This document shows positions 8,917-22,302 of a stretch of 64,000 bases of DNA, one piece after another. The notes beneath the pieces were generated by a model. That model saw only the letters and a list, made by a program, of their open reading frames with translations. It searched no databases and was not told the DNA's origin. Each line of letters begins with the position of its first letter. Position 1 is the stretch's first letter. The stretch comes from Xylona heveae TC161 (Eukaryota > Ascomycota > Xylonomycetes > Xylonales > Xylonaceae): positions 1,731,511-1,795,510 of the forward strand of contig NW_017264194.1 in assembly GCF_001619985.1 (NCBI RefSeq), read 5' to 3'. The position numbers and the translations under genes are program-made.

Positions 8917-11719
8917 GGGTAGAGGGCTTTCCATTTTCAGAAGGCGTTGTTCGGAAGTTTCGAAATTACAATATATATATCTGCATTTAGTGTGTGTGAA
9001 AATATTTTTCAAAAGTGATGGATCTCATTGTTCCGGAGATCTACAGGGGTTATACCTCCGTCGATCGTCACAAAAGTCCGGAACGGTCCCGCACATGGAT
9101 GGTGGAACGGCCGGAATAGCCCACCCAACTCATTGATTGCCCTCATTACTGCTTCCCAGGATAACTAACTATTGCTATCACCAAATCAACCCTGAAAAAG
9201 GGTGTGAAGACTTTTATTTCGCCAACATGTGGCTCTGTGTGGCCACTAAGACTACATATATTACGGAATTGGCTTTCTATAATACCACCCGCGAAAACCC
9301 TGCTTCACGGCAAACATTTAGCAAGGGCATTCAAATGCTGAAGGATCGTACAAGAGCACATGCTTTATGCACGAGTCAAGCCCCGTAGCGTCTACCCCCT
9401 TGGAAAACATAAAGCACATCTAGTCGAGCACTGATCTAAAAGCATTGAGTCCGCATCACAACTTGTTGTCAGACAAACTGGACATGTGCGTACGCAGCAC
9501 CGGGAGATCCACGGGTAAATGGGCAAAATACTCGTACCCCAGAGTAAAGAGGTGTAGAGATTGCTCCGGTGCTTCCTCGTCGAAGTGATACGTTTGCTCC
9601 ACTCCGGGTTATCATTAGGCTCATGCCGACCAATGCGTTACCCCACTATTGGCAACCGTCCTAAAAGGCGAATTCTTGTTGCGTAACAGCGTCAACCATT
9701 GAGTTCAACGAAAGTGAAAATGGGCTTTTGCTCGCGCTCAACCACGTCATACTTTTCAAGTATAGTGTCCCACGAAAAATAATTTCAGAGTGTAATTTCT
9801 GTCAGTAATGGGATGCCATATAAGGAAAGCTGGCTCCCGTTAAGTCGCTACCACCATCAACTTGATGACTGGGTGATTAACAAAGTGCTGCCAGGGCTAT
9901 GAAATGATGTTGTGACGATGCGTCACTTACTTGTTGTGATCTGTGCAATAATAGGGTACTGCAATCATAATATTGTACCGAGCAAGGCGCTATCAGCAGA
10001 AGCGCCCCCCACGCCAATGTCTCAAAATGGTGCACTGTACCGTTTGATCCGACCCACTGACTAGTTATCCGATGATGTGCGTAACCAGTGCTGAGTTGTG
10101 TTGCTGCCTCAACCTGGTAAGTGTCTCCCTTGTGGCCGTGGATCCATGAATCCAGCGCCATGGCACAAGCCCGTGCATCGCTCCGCCGCGGAATTAGAGA
10201 ATTGTTGAAGACCATCAAGAAGAAATTGCTATTGAGACCTCTTTCCTCTCTTGCGCATGCGACACCAAAATCCAGCTAGGTCAGTGTTTTACATCAAGTA
10301 ACTTCAGGTGTAAAATAGCGGAACCTGGAAAACGCTTCCGTTCTGGGCCCCTGGCCCAGCTGCATGCATCAACGGGACGCAGGTATCCTTCCTGCTTGAT
10401 GGGACAACACACGATCGACCCATAAGTCGCGTTATGGACAGAGTGGCGTTTCATATCTTGCAAGCATTGTAACGCCCGGCAAATAACAATGAGATCCCAG
10501 GAGCCAGCTAATAGAACTCAAAATAAGCCGGATAGCCAGTAGTTAATTAATTGAAGTAAGCGACTGCGTAAAGGACATTCAATCTTTCTTTGTCAAAAGT
10601 ACGCCGAAGATACAGTGCCGCAAGATAGGTTTAGTATAGTGTTTCGGAAAAGAAAATGATAACAGTCAATCGCAATAACAACATGACTAAAGGATTTCCA
10701 CTGGGAGAAGACTTACTGCGATAGACTGACAAGATGAGGGAAGGACTCCCGCCTCCATGTCACTGGGTCGGGGAAAGACGGTCAAGCATCTCTGGAGTAA
10801 CTCGCTTCCGTCGGAATATAGGAAGCTTCGGAACGCACCCCTTGATGTGAAGAAAAAGGGGGGGAAAAGAAAAAAAAAAAATAAAATAAAAAAGGAGGCC
10901 AGAGGAAAGCCGCGAATGCCACCCTACGTACTGAAGTCATTCCTGTCTCAAAGGAAGCAGTAGATACAGGTTGTGGATTCTGCATGGAATAGACAGGATT
11001 AGCAGTGTCACTAACAGGAGAGGGTCAGTACTTTCCATGGTACAGTATCAGGACCCGCCGCGTGGCCAGAAACATGCCTTATTTAGGGCCATTTTCGGTC
11101 CAATATCACGGATAGCTTGGAGGACAACGGTGGTTTCCACTTTGATGCCAGTAGCAAGAAATCAAGAAGAGGGAATCTCCCATCGGGATAGGCTTCCTTC
11201 CCAGATCAACAATGGTCATGCCAAAGAGCCTGCTTCATTGAAACCGTTTTTTCCGCTCGGGAGTCCGTCCGAAGCTGGTTCGGATTATCGCCTCGTCGGA
11301 TTGTTCAGATTATAGCCCCATGCACCCCTCCTTGCCCCTCGTCTCCCGCATAACCGTTTCGCTCGCCCTGTTTCAATTGCAAAGGCTTCTCACAGGTGGG
11401 TCAGAAAGGAACAACAAATTGATCAACGAAATAATATCCCTAGCCCTCCCATGATTACAGCATCGTGCATGACTCGGGAGCTTCAAACGCCATTGCTAGG
11501 GTTCCAAGATCCGGGCACTCGTACGCTAACGGATCAGAGCGGTCCTTCTGCGGCCAATGAATTAGTAGTTTAGTACCCAATTCCTCTTTGGTGACTCCCC
11601 GCAGCTGCTTGAGAAGAGAAAAGAGAAGGATATTCCCACACCTGTGTCACCCCGCCCTTGTTGATGTCCCAAGTCAGTTATTGCTGCCTACCGAGTTAAG
11701 AAAATTTTGTAGGAACAAA
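8917..11719. other. Gene-poor region between tRNA-Thr and the LaeA-like gene
   Basis: About 2.8 kb with no intact gene that I can support. The part from about 9460 to 10220 on the minus strand holds coding-like islands, listed separately. An A-rich tract lies near 10855-10895. The rest has short scattered frames and no RNA gene I can recognise. Confidence 0.55.
9460..10218 (-). pseudogene. Possible remnant of a protein-coding gene, family not recognised
   Basis: Several blocks on the minus strand read like real protein but do not join into one open frame. One is a 113-codon frame starting at 10218, with DSWIHGHKGDTYQVEAATQ and HHFETLAWGALLLIAPC. The next downstream contains SWDTILEKYDVVEREQKP. 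The last contains QSLHLFTLGYEYFAHLPVDL and ends near 9460. A GTAAGT after the first block could be a genuine donor site. The composition is typical of a folded protein, not of random frames. I cannot name the family. It could be a decayed gene or a gene whose introns I fail to place. Confidence 0.35.
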
Positions 11720-13307
11720 ATGTCTGCACCTGAGAGAGGAACCGAGTATGGACAATTTCGCACGCTGAATGGGGAAAGAAACCATATACCGAGACTGATG
11801 GTCAATTCCCAGAGACCCAGAAGCTGAAACGAAATCCCTCGACAGTGAATACCTGAAAACAGTTACAATCCATAACCGGGTATTTCAGCAACACTCAATC
11901 GAGAACGGCATCTATTTGGCACCAGTCGATGAGGTATCGTTCCTGACATGTGGTTCTTTTCAAGCCTTCTCTTTACGGGGAGCCTTGCATTATATAGGAT
12001 GGCTGAGATTTCGGTAGGATGAGGTTGAAAGACTTAATCTCCAACATAATGTGTTGAATTCCACATTTGACGGGCGATTAATCTTCCCACCTGTTCAGAA
12101 GCCGAGGAGAATCCTAGACTGTGGATATGGCTCAGGGTCCTGGGCCTCCGAAGTCGCAGAGCAACACCCAGACTGTGAGGTATAATCACCGCATCACAAA
12201 TCGACGCCCCATACTAATTGAAAGTATAGGTAACAGGAATCGATATATCTCCTCAGATGAGGCCAGATGACACTCCGGAAAATCTGTGGCTTCAGGTGAG
12301 CAATTCCATCAATTCCAAGTTTTGTGTGCGACAAATGGTCATATTGGAATCGCTTTTTGGTATCTCCGGCTCGTACGAATAAAATAATAATAAGATACGC
12401 ACCTCCTTTTTCAAGCGCTGGAGGCGGATTCTGCACTGTTTAAAAAAGTCACGGGAATGCCATAGCAGAAAATGCGGCAATGGTCCTGCTCATATCACCG
12501 TCACATCAGTGAGCTGACAAAAATCCACTCAAAGCTTGACGACCTAAACCAGCCCTTCACTTTCCGAACCAACACTTTCGATTTGATACATTCGCGGCTT
12601 GTTGCCAACGGTATATATAAGAACCGCTGGCCCACGTATTTGCGTGATATTGTGAGGTGGGTATGCGGTGTTGGGAATGCCTTAGCTTATATCTTGTCGA
12701 ATTGTACTGTGTCTAATTATTGCAGAGCGCTCAAGCCCGGTGGATGGTTGCAGATGGTAGAAATTTATTATCAATGCCAGTCAGACAACGGCTCCCTCAC
12801 CGAGCACCATGCCCTCCGCCAATGGAGCACAAAATATCTAGCTGCCCATGAGACCACGAAAGACCTTCGGGTGCCGCTGCGACTAAATGCATTGATGCAT
12901 CATGCTGGACTGGTGGAAGTTGAAAGCAGAATGATTCCTTGGCCGCTTTGTGGATGGTCAAAAGGTATGACCTTTTCCAGGTAGCATAGTGTCAGGGACG
13001 ACTGAAGATTGATTAACAAAACTGATTGCCGGGAATGAAAAGATCCTCGAGAGCGAACAATTGGCGAGATGAATCGCGAAAACATTGATGGCATGCTCAG
13101 CTCAATTGCACTATTTTCTTTCACATCCAAACTGCGCATGTCTGAGGCGGAGGCATCCACATTGATCGAACGTGCTCGAAAGGAGGCCAAGGATCCATCC
13201 CTAAAGGCGTATTTTCCTTTGTAAGCATAAATTCAATGCCTCATCATGACTCTGAAGCTTACCGAAAATCCAGGTACGTCTGCATTGGAAGAAAGCCAAA
13301 CAGTTGA
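11720..13307 (+). CDS. LaeA-like SAM-dependent methyltransferase
   Basis: Eight exons: 11720-11745, 11813-11933, 12018-12179, 12230-12295, 12535-12656, 12726-12964, 13043-13220 and 13274-13307. The total is 948 nt, 315 aa, exactly in frame. SAM motif I is RILDCGYGSGSWA (about residues 80-92), followed by VTGIDISP (motif II region), FDLIHSRLV and ALKPGGWLQMVE. The C-terminal end KAYFPLYVCIGRKP is typical of the family of LaeA-like proteins of fungi. LaeA itself is a nuclear regulator of secondary metabolism; the many paralogues have mostly unknown substrates. Each intron has a plausible branch site (CTAAT, CTGAC or CTGAT) 15-40 nt before the acceptor; two acceptors are AAG. Intron 4 is long (239 nt). 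No biosynthetic genes lie next to it. Confidence 0.87.
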
Positions 13308-16300
13308 GAATACTACAAAATCTAAGCTTGGAAAAATCGAGAGACCTTTGAGTGTATTTTGGATCTCTGGATGTAATGCGTCGTGAGTAGCTGGCCATTT
13401 GTGCTCGCCGTTCGGGACGCAAGGGAGTTCGCCCAACCAGTATATGCACGTCGAAATTATAGCAGTGGAGATTGAGCTGGCTAATGGGGGATTGGTTTCG
13501 ATCAAAAGTCCCAGGAAACTGCTCATGATTAGCAAAGAGCTCCAGTTTCAGTACAAAATTTCAGACCTAATAGAACGCATCAATATTCGATAGAAATTCT
13601 AATACAGTTCGGTTGCTCAGTTAACCTCCAATTTATCATTCTTTCCACGGTACCGACTTGCCCATATTTGGCGTCATCTTCCGTTAAAACGAATTCGTCG
13701 AAGAATAAACACGCAGAGCGAACCATCTACTCTGATGTTTTTATTGCCTCCCACGCCCAGGGACAAGACAGTTAAGAGCCGAGACCGACAAGCTATGTCA
13801 GGCCCACTGACGTATTTTCAGTACGTAATTATGTTTCATTCATCCGACAAATGCAATTTGGAATAACACGACCAGGAATCGTCGTGATATAGAATCACGG
13901 TAAAGACAATAAAACAAATATAAGGCCTTCAGAGAACGGGTGCGGACTGGCTTTGATGTGTCAATTACGCTTGATCAAAGCAGGTTGGGAAACGAGGGGA
14001 GGCAAGGACCCTTTCGTATTGCAGGCTGCTGAATGAATTATGAAGACGGTAAGCAATGCTACGGAGATAAGGTCTGAAAGACTAAGAGAAGCGGCCCGTC
14101 CGATGGGTTCCCCTGATTCGATGTTGCTTTCCCGTGCGTGGAGAGTCTTAGGCTGCGGACCAGATCTCGCATCACGTTGCGTGCAGATCATCAGCGTGGC
14201 CGCGAAGACAGAAATCAGGGATACCAAGGAACTACCCAATACTGTCATTCCTCGCATCAATGGCATGTGGGCAGGACCGGTGCTTGTCAGGTAGGTCGCG
14301 ACCACCCAACAAGGAACAAAAAAGTGCCCACTATCCTCAACTAAAGTACTGGTTTCTAGCCCCCAAATAATAATGACAAGCCGTGTCTGGCCGTCAGGCC
14401 ACCTATGTCAACGACAAGCCAGAAGAAATATTTAGCCATTTTATACCAGCTTCGAGCGAAATCAACTTAAATAACAACGCAACTAATTTTATTTGGCGGC
14501 TGCCTTATTAGTCTGACCCTAAAGGATTGGGGAAATGGAGATCCGTCTCTATTAGGGCTAACCGCTAACAACCAACAAATGAACATGCAAGGAAGAGTCC
14601 GAGATTTGTCACCTTGGCATGCTACATTTCGAAGGATTTCGAAAACAGCTATTTAAGAGAAAGAATTAAATGGTCTGCAACAGTCAGTTGTACGGAGAAG
14701 TCGCCTCGTCCCTGCGAGAAAAGAGCAGACAGCATATAAACACAACTCCTTTTATAGAGTGGTCAACAGGGAATAGTGAACCGGGGCGGGACCGACGCGG
14801 ACGGGCTCAGCGCGAAGTGCCGGGGAACGCGGAAACCACGCATCGATCGTGCATCACGTTACCTCTTCGAGCATCACCGCCCTGACCAGCGGGGCGACTC
14901 CCCTGAATCTCAGTTCCCTTCAGGATTCCCTCGCCAAAAAAATTTAGAGGTGCATCAAGCAATTATCATTGCGGTCAATGCCTAATTTACAACGTCTTTT
15001 ATTTACGGGCTGGCCTTATTTGGCGGTTCCATTAAATTCTCAGTTTGCGCCAAATTTTGGTCTCACGATCAATTCCCACATGACTGACTGGAAGGGGTGC
15101 AGAGTCTATTTCGGAAATGCTATTACACATGGGAAAGTTTATATCGGGAATCCAGATTCTCGACTAGCAACTTTTACGGCTAAGCACCCCACTAAAAGGT
15201 ATAGTTATTAATGCTCCCATGTGCGTTCTAAATCAACAGCGAGAAAAGTCGAAATCTCCATACATTTGCGGAGTGAAATTTGGTCTATTGTCAATACCGC
15301 TCTTTACAAATTTCTATCATACTGATAGAATCCAAAATTGAATTCTAACGGCAAAGCAGATAAGGAAGCTATAGTCGCTACCAAATGGAAACTAGGGGGC
15401 TGTCGACTATGAGCCAGCTTTTGTTGATTATCAACAATACGCACACATCAGAATGAGCCTGACTGATATTTGAACACGCCACTATAACAAGCTTGATGAG
15501 TCAGACGCGATGTCAAGTAAATTGAAAAATTCATGAATTGACCACTACACTTCAGGACAAAGTTTCCATTCGCTCTTCTCGGAGCTGGCGTCCATTACGA
15601 GAGTCTAACTATCAGTACAGCGGAATGGGTTGCATTTCACCGTTTGGGGCATATTTAGTGCCTTTCGCTCATTCTATTATCTTAAGCAATGGCGGTCATA
15701 AACCCCGAAGATAATTGCATTGCTGATATAAAGCGCAAAATATCAGTGTGATGAGACGTTGAAAACGGGAAGTTTCCAATATGTAAACCCACATGATGGC
15801 ACTTCCAGGGGAACCTGTTGTGAGCCTGATGAGCAAGACGGCTTACGATCATTTCGCCTTATGACAGGTGGAAGACGGAGTCTTGTACGCCTGAGAAGGG
15901 TGAAGAAGTTACGAAATAAGCTGCCTCGAGGGAATTCCGCCGATATTGGGGGCGATTTACAGAATCGTACTGGAAGAAAATACTTGTTTTGGCGGACTTT
16001 GCCTTTGCGTTTCACAGCACGATCAGAAATCGCAATGAATGCATCGGCCAACATCTATGACTATCGATTTGGATTTGCGACGGCATCCTGCTTCTTGAAT
16101 TCCTACAAGACTGGTATTTCATAAATGTACCATGATCAGATGACCTTTCCCTTGATATTAGCATACGATAAATTTTTCATTTGGAACCGTCACTTGTATA
16201 AAAGGACGGTTTCAAAGCTCAAGGGTGCCAGATAACGCAATCCTGTGAATATATACGAGTATCTGAGTGACGGGAGATCAAAAAGATCAGTAATTCTGCT

Positions 16301-16652
16301 TGACTTCGTCACTTCTCAGAAGTGGCAATGACAAAGCCATTCCAGCTTCAAGACCGAATTGTCGAGATGTCATTTCGGTATCCTAGAAAAATTTTGGGCT
16401 CTAGGCACTCTGACATATTTGCGAGTGCGAAACCTGCACAGTGAACAACAGATCAGATAAAAATAACGTTGTAACGAAAACATGGATAGATTCTATCTTG
16501 GTGTTTCCTGGTGTTTGAATCGGACTCATGAGTTCGCTTACCTAAAGCGGACTAGTCTATATCGGCCCCCATAGTTTTCCTTCTGCCACCGCCTTCTATC
16601 ATTGCATTTTAGGAATTTCCCACATCGTATTGCAAAGCAAAACGCAGTAAAG
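13308..16652. other. Gene-poor region between the LaeA-like gene and KRR1
   Basis: About 3.3 kb. Apart from the weak membrane-protein frame at 13961-14401 I see only short frames, several overlapping on both strands (for example 15743-16124), none with a recognisable motif. The last few hundred bases presumably hold the KRR1 promoter. Confidence 0.55.
13961..14401 (-). CDS. Doubtful small membrane-protein frame
   Basis: This minus-strand frame is open from about 14404 down to 13961, with no early ATG in frame. It predicts two hydrophobic stretches: one covering GMTVLGSSLVSLISVFAATL and one covering LISVALLTVFIIHSAA. Upstream codons read RLVIIIWGLETSTLVEDSG, also protein-like. An ATG near 14446 (MAKYFFWLVV) could join by a short intron, but this is guesswork. 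No family is recognised. It may be a gene, a fragment or chance. Confidence 0.25.
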   Translation of the reverse strand, partial: WPDGQTRLVIIIWGLETSTLVEDSGHFFVPCWVVATYLTSTGPAHMPLMRGMTVLGSSLVSLISVFAATLMICTQRDARSGPQPKTLHARESNIESGEPIGRAASLSLSDLISVALLTVFIIHSAACNTKGSLPPLVSQPALIKRN

Positions 16653-17928
<1,276 letters not shown>

Positions 17929-18530
17929 TCTCTTTCTCTTCGTCTCTCGAGTTGCCCATTCACTCTTGTTGTTTTTGTTGGCGTATGATTCAAAAGTTGA
18001 CGTTTGGCCTAATGTGATCTCTTCTTTTCGCTCTACTCTGTTTCTTGGTTCTTTCAGTAATTTGCTTTTTTATCTCCCTTTGTATCATACCTAGGGCGCA
18101 TTCTTTTGTTCCGGGAGGGTTCTTGCACATCTTCAGGCGCCTGGCTTGCATACTGATTAAAATGTAACTCTTATATGAAATTTGCAGTGCTTTGCTTCTA
18201 TTCACGCCTTGATCTTTATCATCAAGGATCAGGTGTTACCAGAATGAATCAAATGACTTGAAAAAAACACAGTGCCAACTGGACCTTGAAATTCCCAAAA
18301 AAAAAAGGTGAGGAAAGGAACAACGCCATGGATATCTCGCATATACATGCAAATAAAATAAACGCGGGGAAAAAAAGAAGAAAAAAAGAAAAGAAAACCC
18401 CTATCTCGGCCAGCGTGACATGCAATTCTTTGTAAACTTTACCAATTGTGCTAATCCATGCACAGAAGAAGTTGGAGAAGAAAACAGAAACATCAAGGAA
18501 GAACACGAACAAGATAACGAAGGACAGACG
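17929..18530. other. Intergenic region between KRR1 and GCP2 (3' ends)
   Basis: The two genes converge here. The stretch is T-rich just after KRR1 and A-rich near 18295-18395, consistent with 3' untranslated regions and transcript ends. No gene is seen. Confidence 0.6.
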
Positions 18531-21500
18531 TTACGTCGCACTGGCCCCGCCACCATCCGTCGCGGCACTAAGCCGCGCACATAACCCGAGAAGGACCACC
18601 GTCTCGGTGGCAGCATAGTAGTTGAGCGCGTCCAAAAGGATCTTCAAATGGCGACTAAAGTTGTCTTCGTACTTGACGAGAATATCCATGAGCTTGTCGA
18701 TGCGGTGTGGATCATATGTTGGCGCGTTATTGGCATTGAGGTTGGCGTTTGTGTTGTTGTTATTATTATTGGCATGAGAATGAGCGGCGGATGATCCGGG
18801 CCTGGAGGACGAAGAAGAGAGGGCGGGAGAAGAACCGGCGCAGAGATCTGGGTCGGCGCTGACGAGGCTGCGCGAGAGATAGGCGGTGTAAGTGGCAAAC
18901 ATGGTGCATGTGGTCATGACTTTGGAGTGGATCTGCAATGGGTTTTGGGATTAGAGTCAGTCGTGCTGAGATAAGTTTGAAGAGGGGATGAAGCAGAGGG
19001 TTTTGCTGAGAGACATCGAGGGATAGAAAGGGCAGGGATGGGTTGAGAAAAGATGGAACAAGCAAAAAAAAAGGGCAATGCAATGGGAAAGAAGCAAAAA
19101 AAAAAAAAATGGAGATGATAAAATGAGATATGAGCAATTGAGAAATTGAGAAATGATAAAATAAGAAAAGGAGAATAAAAAGACACATACCTTTAAGAGT
19201 TTAGAGTTTGTGAGCATGCACTCCTTCAAGCACGTATCCAAGAAATCAACATGATCCTGCATCAGCTCGTCTACGGTGCGCGTGGGCTGTTTGACTAGAG
19301 CGGCGCCATTACGGCTGCCGGTATTACCGTTGCTGCCAAACGTCGACGCAGATCCAGGCTCTCTGCCGTCGTCTAGTCGAGCCATGAGGCTCTGCCAATT
19401 CGGCTCAATGACCTCGGCGGTACTAAAGTACAATAATTGCTGGACGAAGACGAGCATTCTCGCGCGGAGGGTCCAGGCACGTCTCTTCCATCGCTCGAGT
19501 CGGGGATTCGAGCTTTTATGTTTCCAGCTGCGATCCATGTTATGGTCGATCCAGCAATTGACTAGTAGTGCTTCTAAGTGGCGAAGGGAAAGGAGATAGC
19601 GAAAAAGAAGCTGGTAGCGTAGGACGGTCTTGCGACTGATGACAAGTGATAGGGGAAAGGGCACAGAGTAATCGAGTTCGAGAGCGCTGAATCCGGTATT
19701 GTTCTTGTCTTCGTCGGCAGAGAGCGCCGCGGGGGCTTGGTAACTGTCGAGTCCGCCACCGGGAGCGTCTTGATCGATGCCGGACACGCTGACGACGCGC
19801 ATGAGCCATTTCGTCAGAGAGACCTCGTTCATTTGCACTTTGACATCCTCTTTGAATGGATCCTGCGCGGCCACGCTGCCTGGTTGGCGGAGTACGAGAT
19901 CTAGCAATGACTGGAGTTTGCCGACGTTGACGCCCCTTGCGGGCTTTTTGAGCTCCGATGCGCCCAGTTCGAGGAAGTAAGAGAAGAAATCGGATCGGTC
20001 GAGGAAGAAGTAGTGCTTTAGAGAGCGCAGGCGGGCTGGAAGAGCGTGGGTCGTTAGGAGCAGGTTGAGTAGGGAAGCGTTGGCATAGGCGTATGCGGCA
20101 TTGACGTTTTCGAGAAACCTGAACAAGCAGTCAGCAGTGAAAAGAGAGAATCAAAGATTGAAAGGATGGGGGCATGATTTACCTTGGGTCATCAAACGTT
20201 TTTGGAATGTCTTTGACTTCCTTGCTAATGTCTACCCCGCCGCATTCTCTTACCACGTTCAGGTATTTCCCTGCCAGTAGCACCTTTTCCTTGGCACTCT
20301 CTAATTGTGGAGGAATGTCCTGCTCGCGGATTGTGTATCGCTTTTCCCAATACTCATCTGTATAATCTTCCTCGAGTTTCTCTCGACGTATGCTCTTTTG
20401 CTCGCGAATTAGAAACTCTCCGTGGGGATCTCGGATGCCGCCACGGTGTAGCCATTCATTGAGCATATCCATATACGGGCGGCTTGCCTCCCTCAGCAGA
20501 GTCGTCAGCAGATCGCGTGCCGCGGGGTCTCCCGACATGGAGGCAAGCCGCTTCGTCAAAAGGCCTAACACACCGCCTCCTTTGCATATCTTCTTTCCCG
20601 GTATATTCCCAGGACCTAGGTCCCCTCCTTCTCGCAAGGACTCAAGAACCCTCTCAACATCATCAAACTCGTCGCTTGAGTCTTCTAGATCTTCTTCTAG
20701 AAGGGAGTTCTTTCGCAGTATCTCATGTGCGACAGAGTAGAGCTCAGAAAGCACACGGCTTGTTGGTAGGACATATAGATGGAGCTGATGGAGTGTGAAA
20801 TTCTGGTTTGTGAAAATTTGATGCTCTATCTGCGCCACGAGAATCAGGTAATCTTTCAAAATCTTTCGAATAGCCGCACATAAAGCATGGTTGACAGCGC
20901 CAAACTCCTCTCTGCTCTGCACATCCACGAAGGCTTCGATGGCGGAATAATGTGTTGCCATCTTTAACATTGTAGTCGTCAAGTCCCGTAGCGACGGGTC
21001 CAGTCCCGACAATATTCGAAATTCTGGACCGGCCAAGCGATCCTTATCTTCGGAAGGATTATAGTTGTTGGCGAAGCGAATATACTGTCCTTCGAAACCC
21101 ATGAAAACAAAAGTGAGGTCCTCTAGCATGGCGCTTTCTTGCGCCGCAAGAGAGAGTTGGTTCAGATGTGGTGGCTGCAATGACTGAGGCGCATCGGAGG
21201 CAAGAGGAGCAATGGTTATTCGAGGCGCTAAAGGAGCGGTTGTATGTGGTATGAGTGAGACCTGCGGATTCCAAGGATCTAGAGAAGACAAATAAACAGT
21301 CAGCAATTGAATGAATAAACACAGCGAATCATACCAAAAATGGAGGCAGCGAGTGTTGTAAAAGGCACAATATCAATGTGAAACCAACCTTGCGATCCCT
21401 CATAATCCCTTTTCCCAGCACCAAAACTATTTGGAGCTGCTCGATGACTTGTCCCCGGCCTGCTCCTGTCTTTTTCCCTTTTCTTGTCCGGTCGATAGGA

Positions 21501-21836
21501 CGCATCGTCAAAGCTTTTGACAGGGCTTCGCGTCCGCATGATCAGGCTTTCCTTCTTGAAGACATTTATTCTTTCTGCGCGCCGTTCTCGGGAGGAATTA
21601 CTTCCTCCGTCGACCGATCTATACGGACCGGACACTGCCCGTCTCGGCGACGTACTACCCTTTGGCGACCTCGGTTTGCGCAGCGCAGGCGCATCCCACT
21701 CGTCGTTGTCGTCGTCATTGTCAATGTCACGGCCAGACATTGCTCTCGGCCTGGCACTGCTGGGTAGGTGGGGCACCGTCATGCGCCGTTCGCCATGTGT
21801 ATTTGAGCTTCGGGCATTATTTGAAGAAGACGACAT
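18531..21836 (-). CDS. SPC97: Gamma-tubulin complex component 2 (GCP2/Spc97)
   Basis: Four exons, 21836-21389, 21278-20183, 20118-19191 and 18932-18531, give 957 aa in frame. The region after the disordered first 150 residues carries GRIP1: EDLTFVFMGFEGQYIRF, then REASRPYMDMLNEWLHRG and LLAGKYLNVVRECGG, the last diagnostic for GCP2 rather than GCP3. GRIP2 follows with SLTKWLMRVVSVSG, PLSLVISRKTVLRYQLLFRY and DHVDFLDTCLKECML. With GCP3 and gamma-tubulin it nucleates microtubules at spindle pole bodies. An Asn-rich insert (NANNNNNNTNANLNANN) and a Ser-rich stretch sit in the last exon. Intron 3 is long (258 nt) with A-rich runs. It is divergent from PUP2. Confidence 0.93.
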
Positions 21837-22302
21837 GACTGCTGCCGCGGCCAGTTCGGCATTGAATCATGCGTCGTCGACAGCCTTACAGTTTCTGCCG
21901 TCGTGTCAGGCGTCGTCAATAATAAATGTCGTTGGAGTATAAACTTATGCGCGAATGGAGAGGGCGCGTCGTGTAGTAACGTTGGGCGTGTTTAGAGGGT
22001 GCCAAATACGGAAAAGGCCGAGCTTCACCAAATCGTAGGGTAATCACTAGTGCAACCTTGCGTATGCTCACTGCTTGCCTGGGGGCATCATAGCACTAAG
22101 ATGTTCCAGTTGGTCTAGCTATTCTCCCCAGATATTACAGCTTCATTCTTCCGCCCTACAATCATTTTCAACTGTGCTTAGTGGAACAAAGGCACCTTGA
22201 CTCAGGGCATCATACATCGATTCTTACATTGGGCGCATCTCCTAACCCTTCCTCGCTCAACTCAACACCACACTCCCCGAAACCTCATAGACAACCGCCA
22301 AG
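21837..22302. promoter_or_regulatory. Divergent promoter region between GCP2 and PUP2
   Basis: 466 bp separate the two start codons and must contain both promoters. No coding frame or clear factor site was identified. Confidence 0.45.

Noticed and set aside
8917-16652. Gene-poor island considered as a transposon graveyard
   Set aside because: I found no terminal repeats, target duplications or transposase and reverse transcriptase motifs that would support naming an element.
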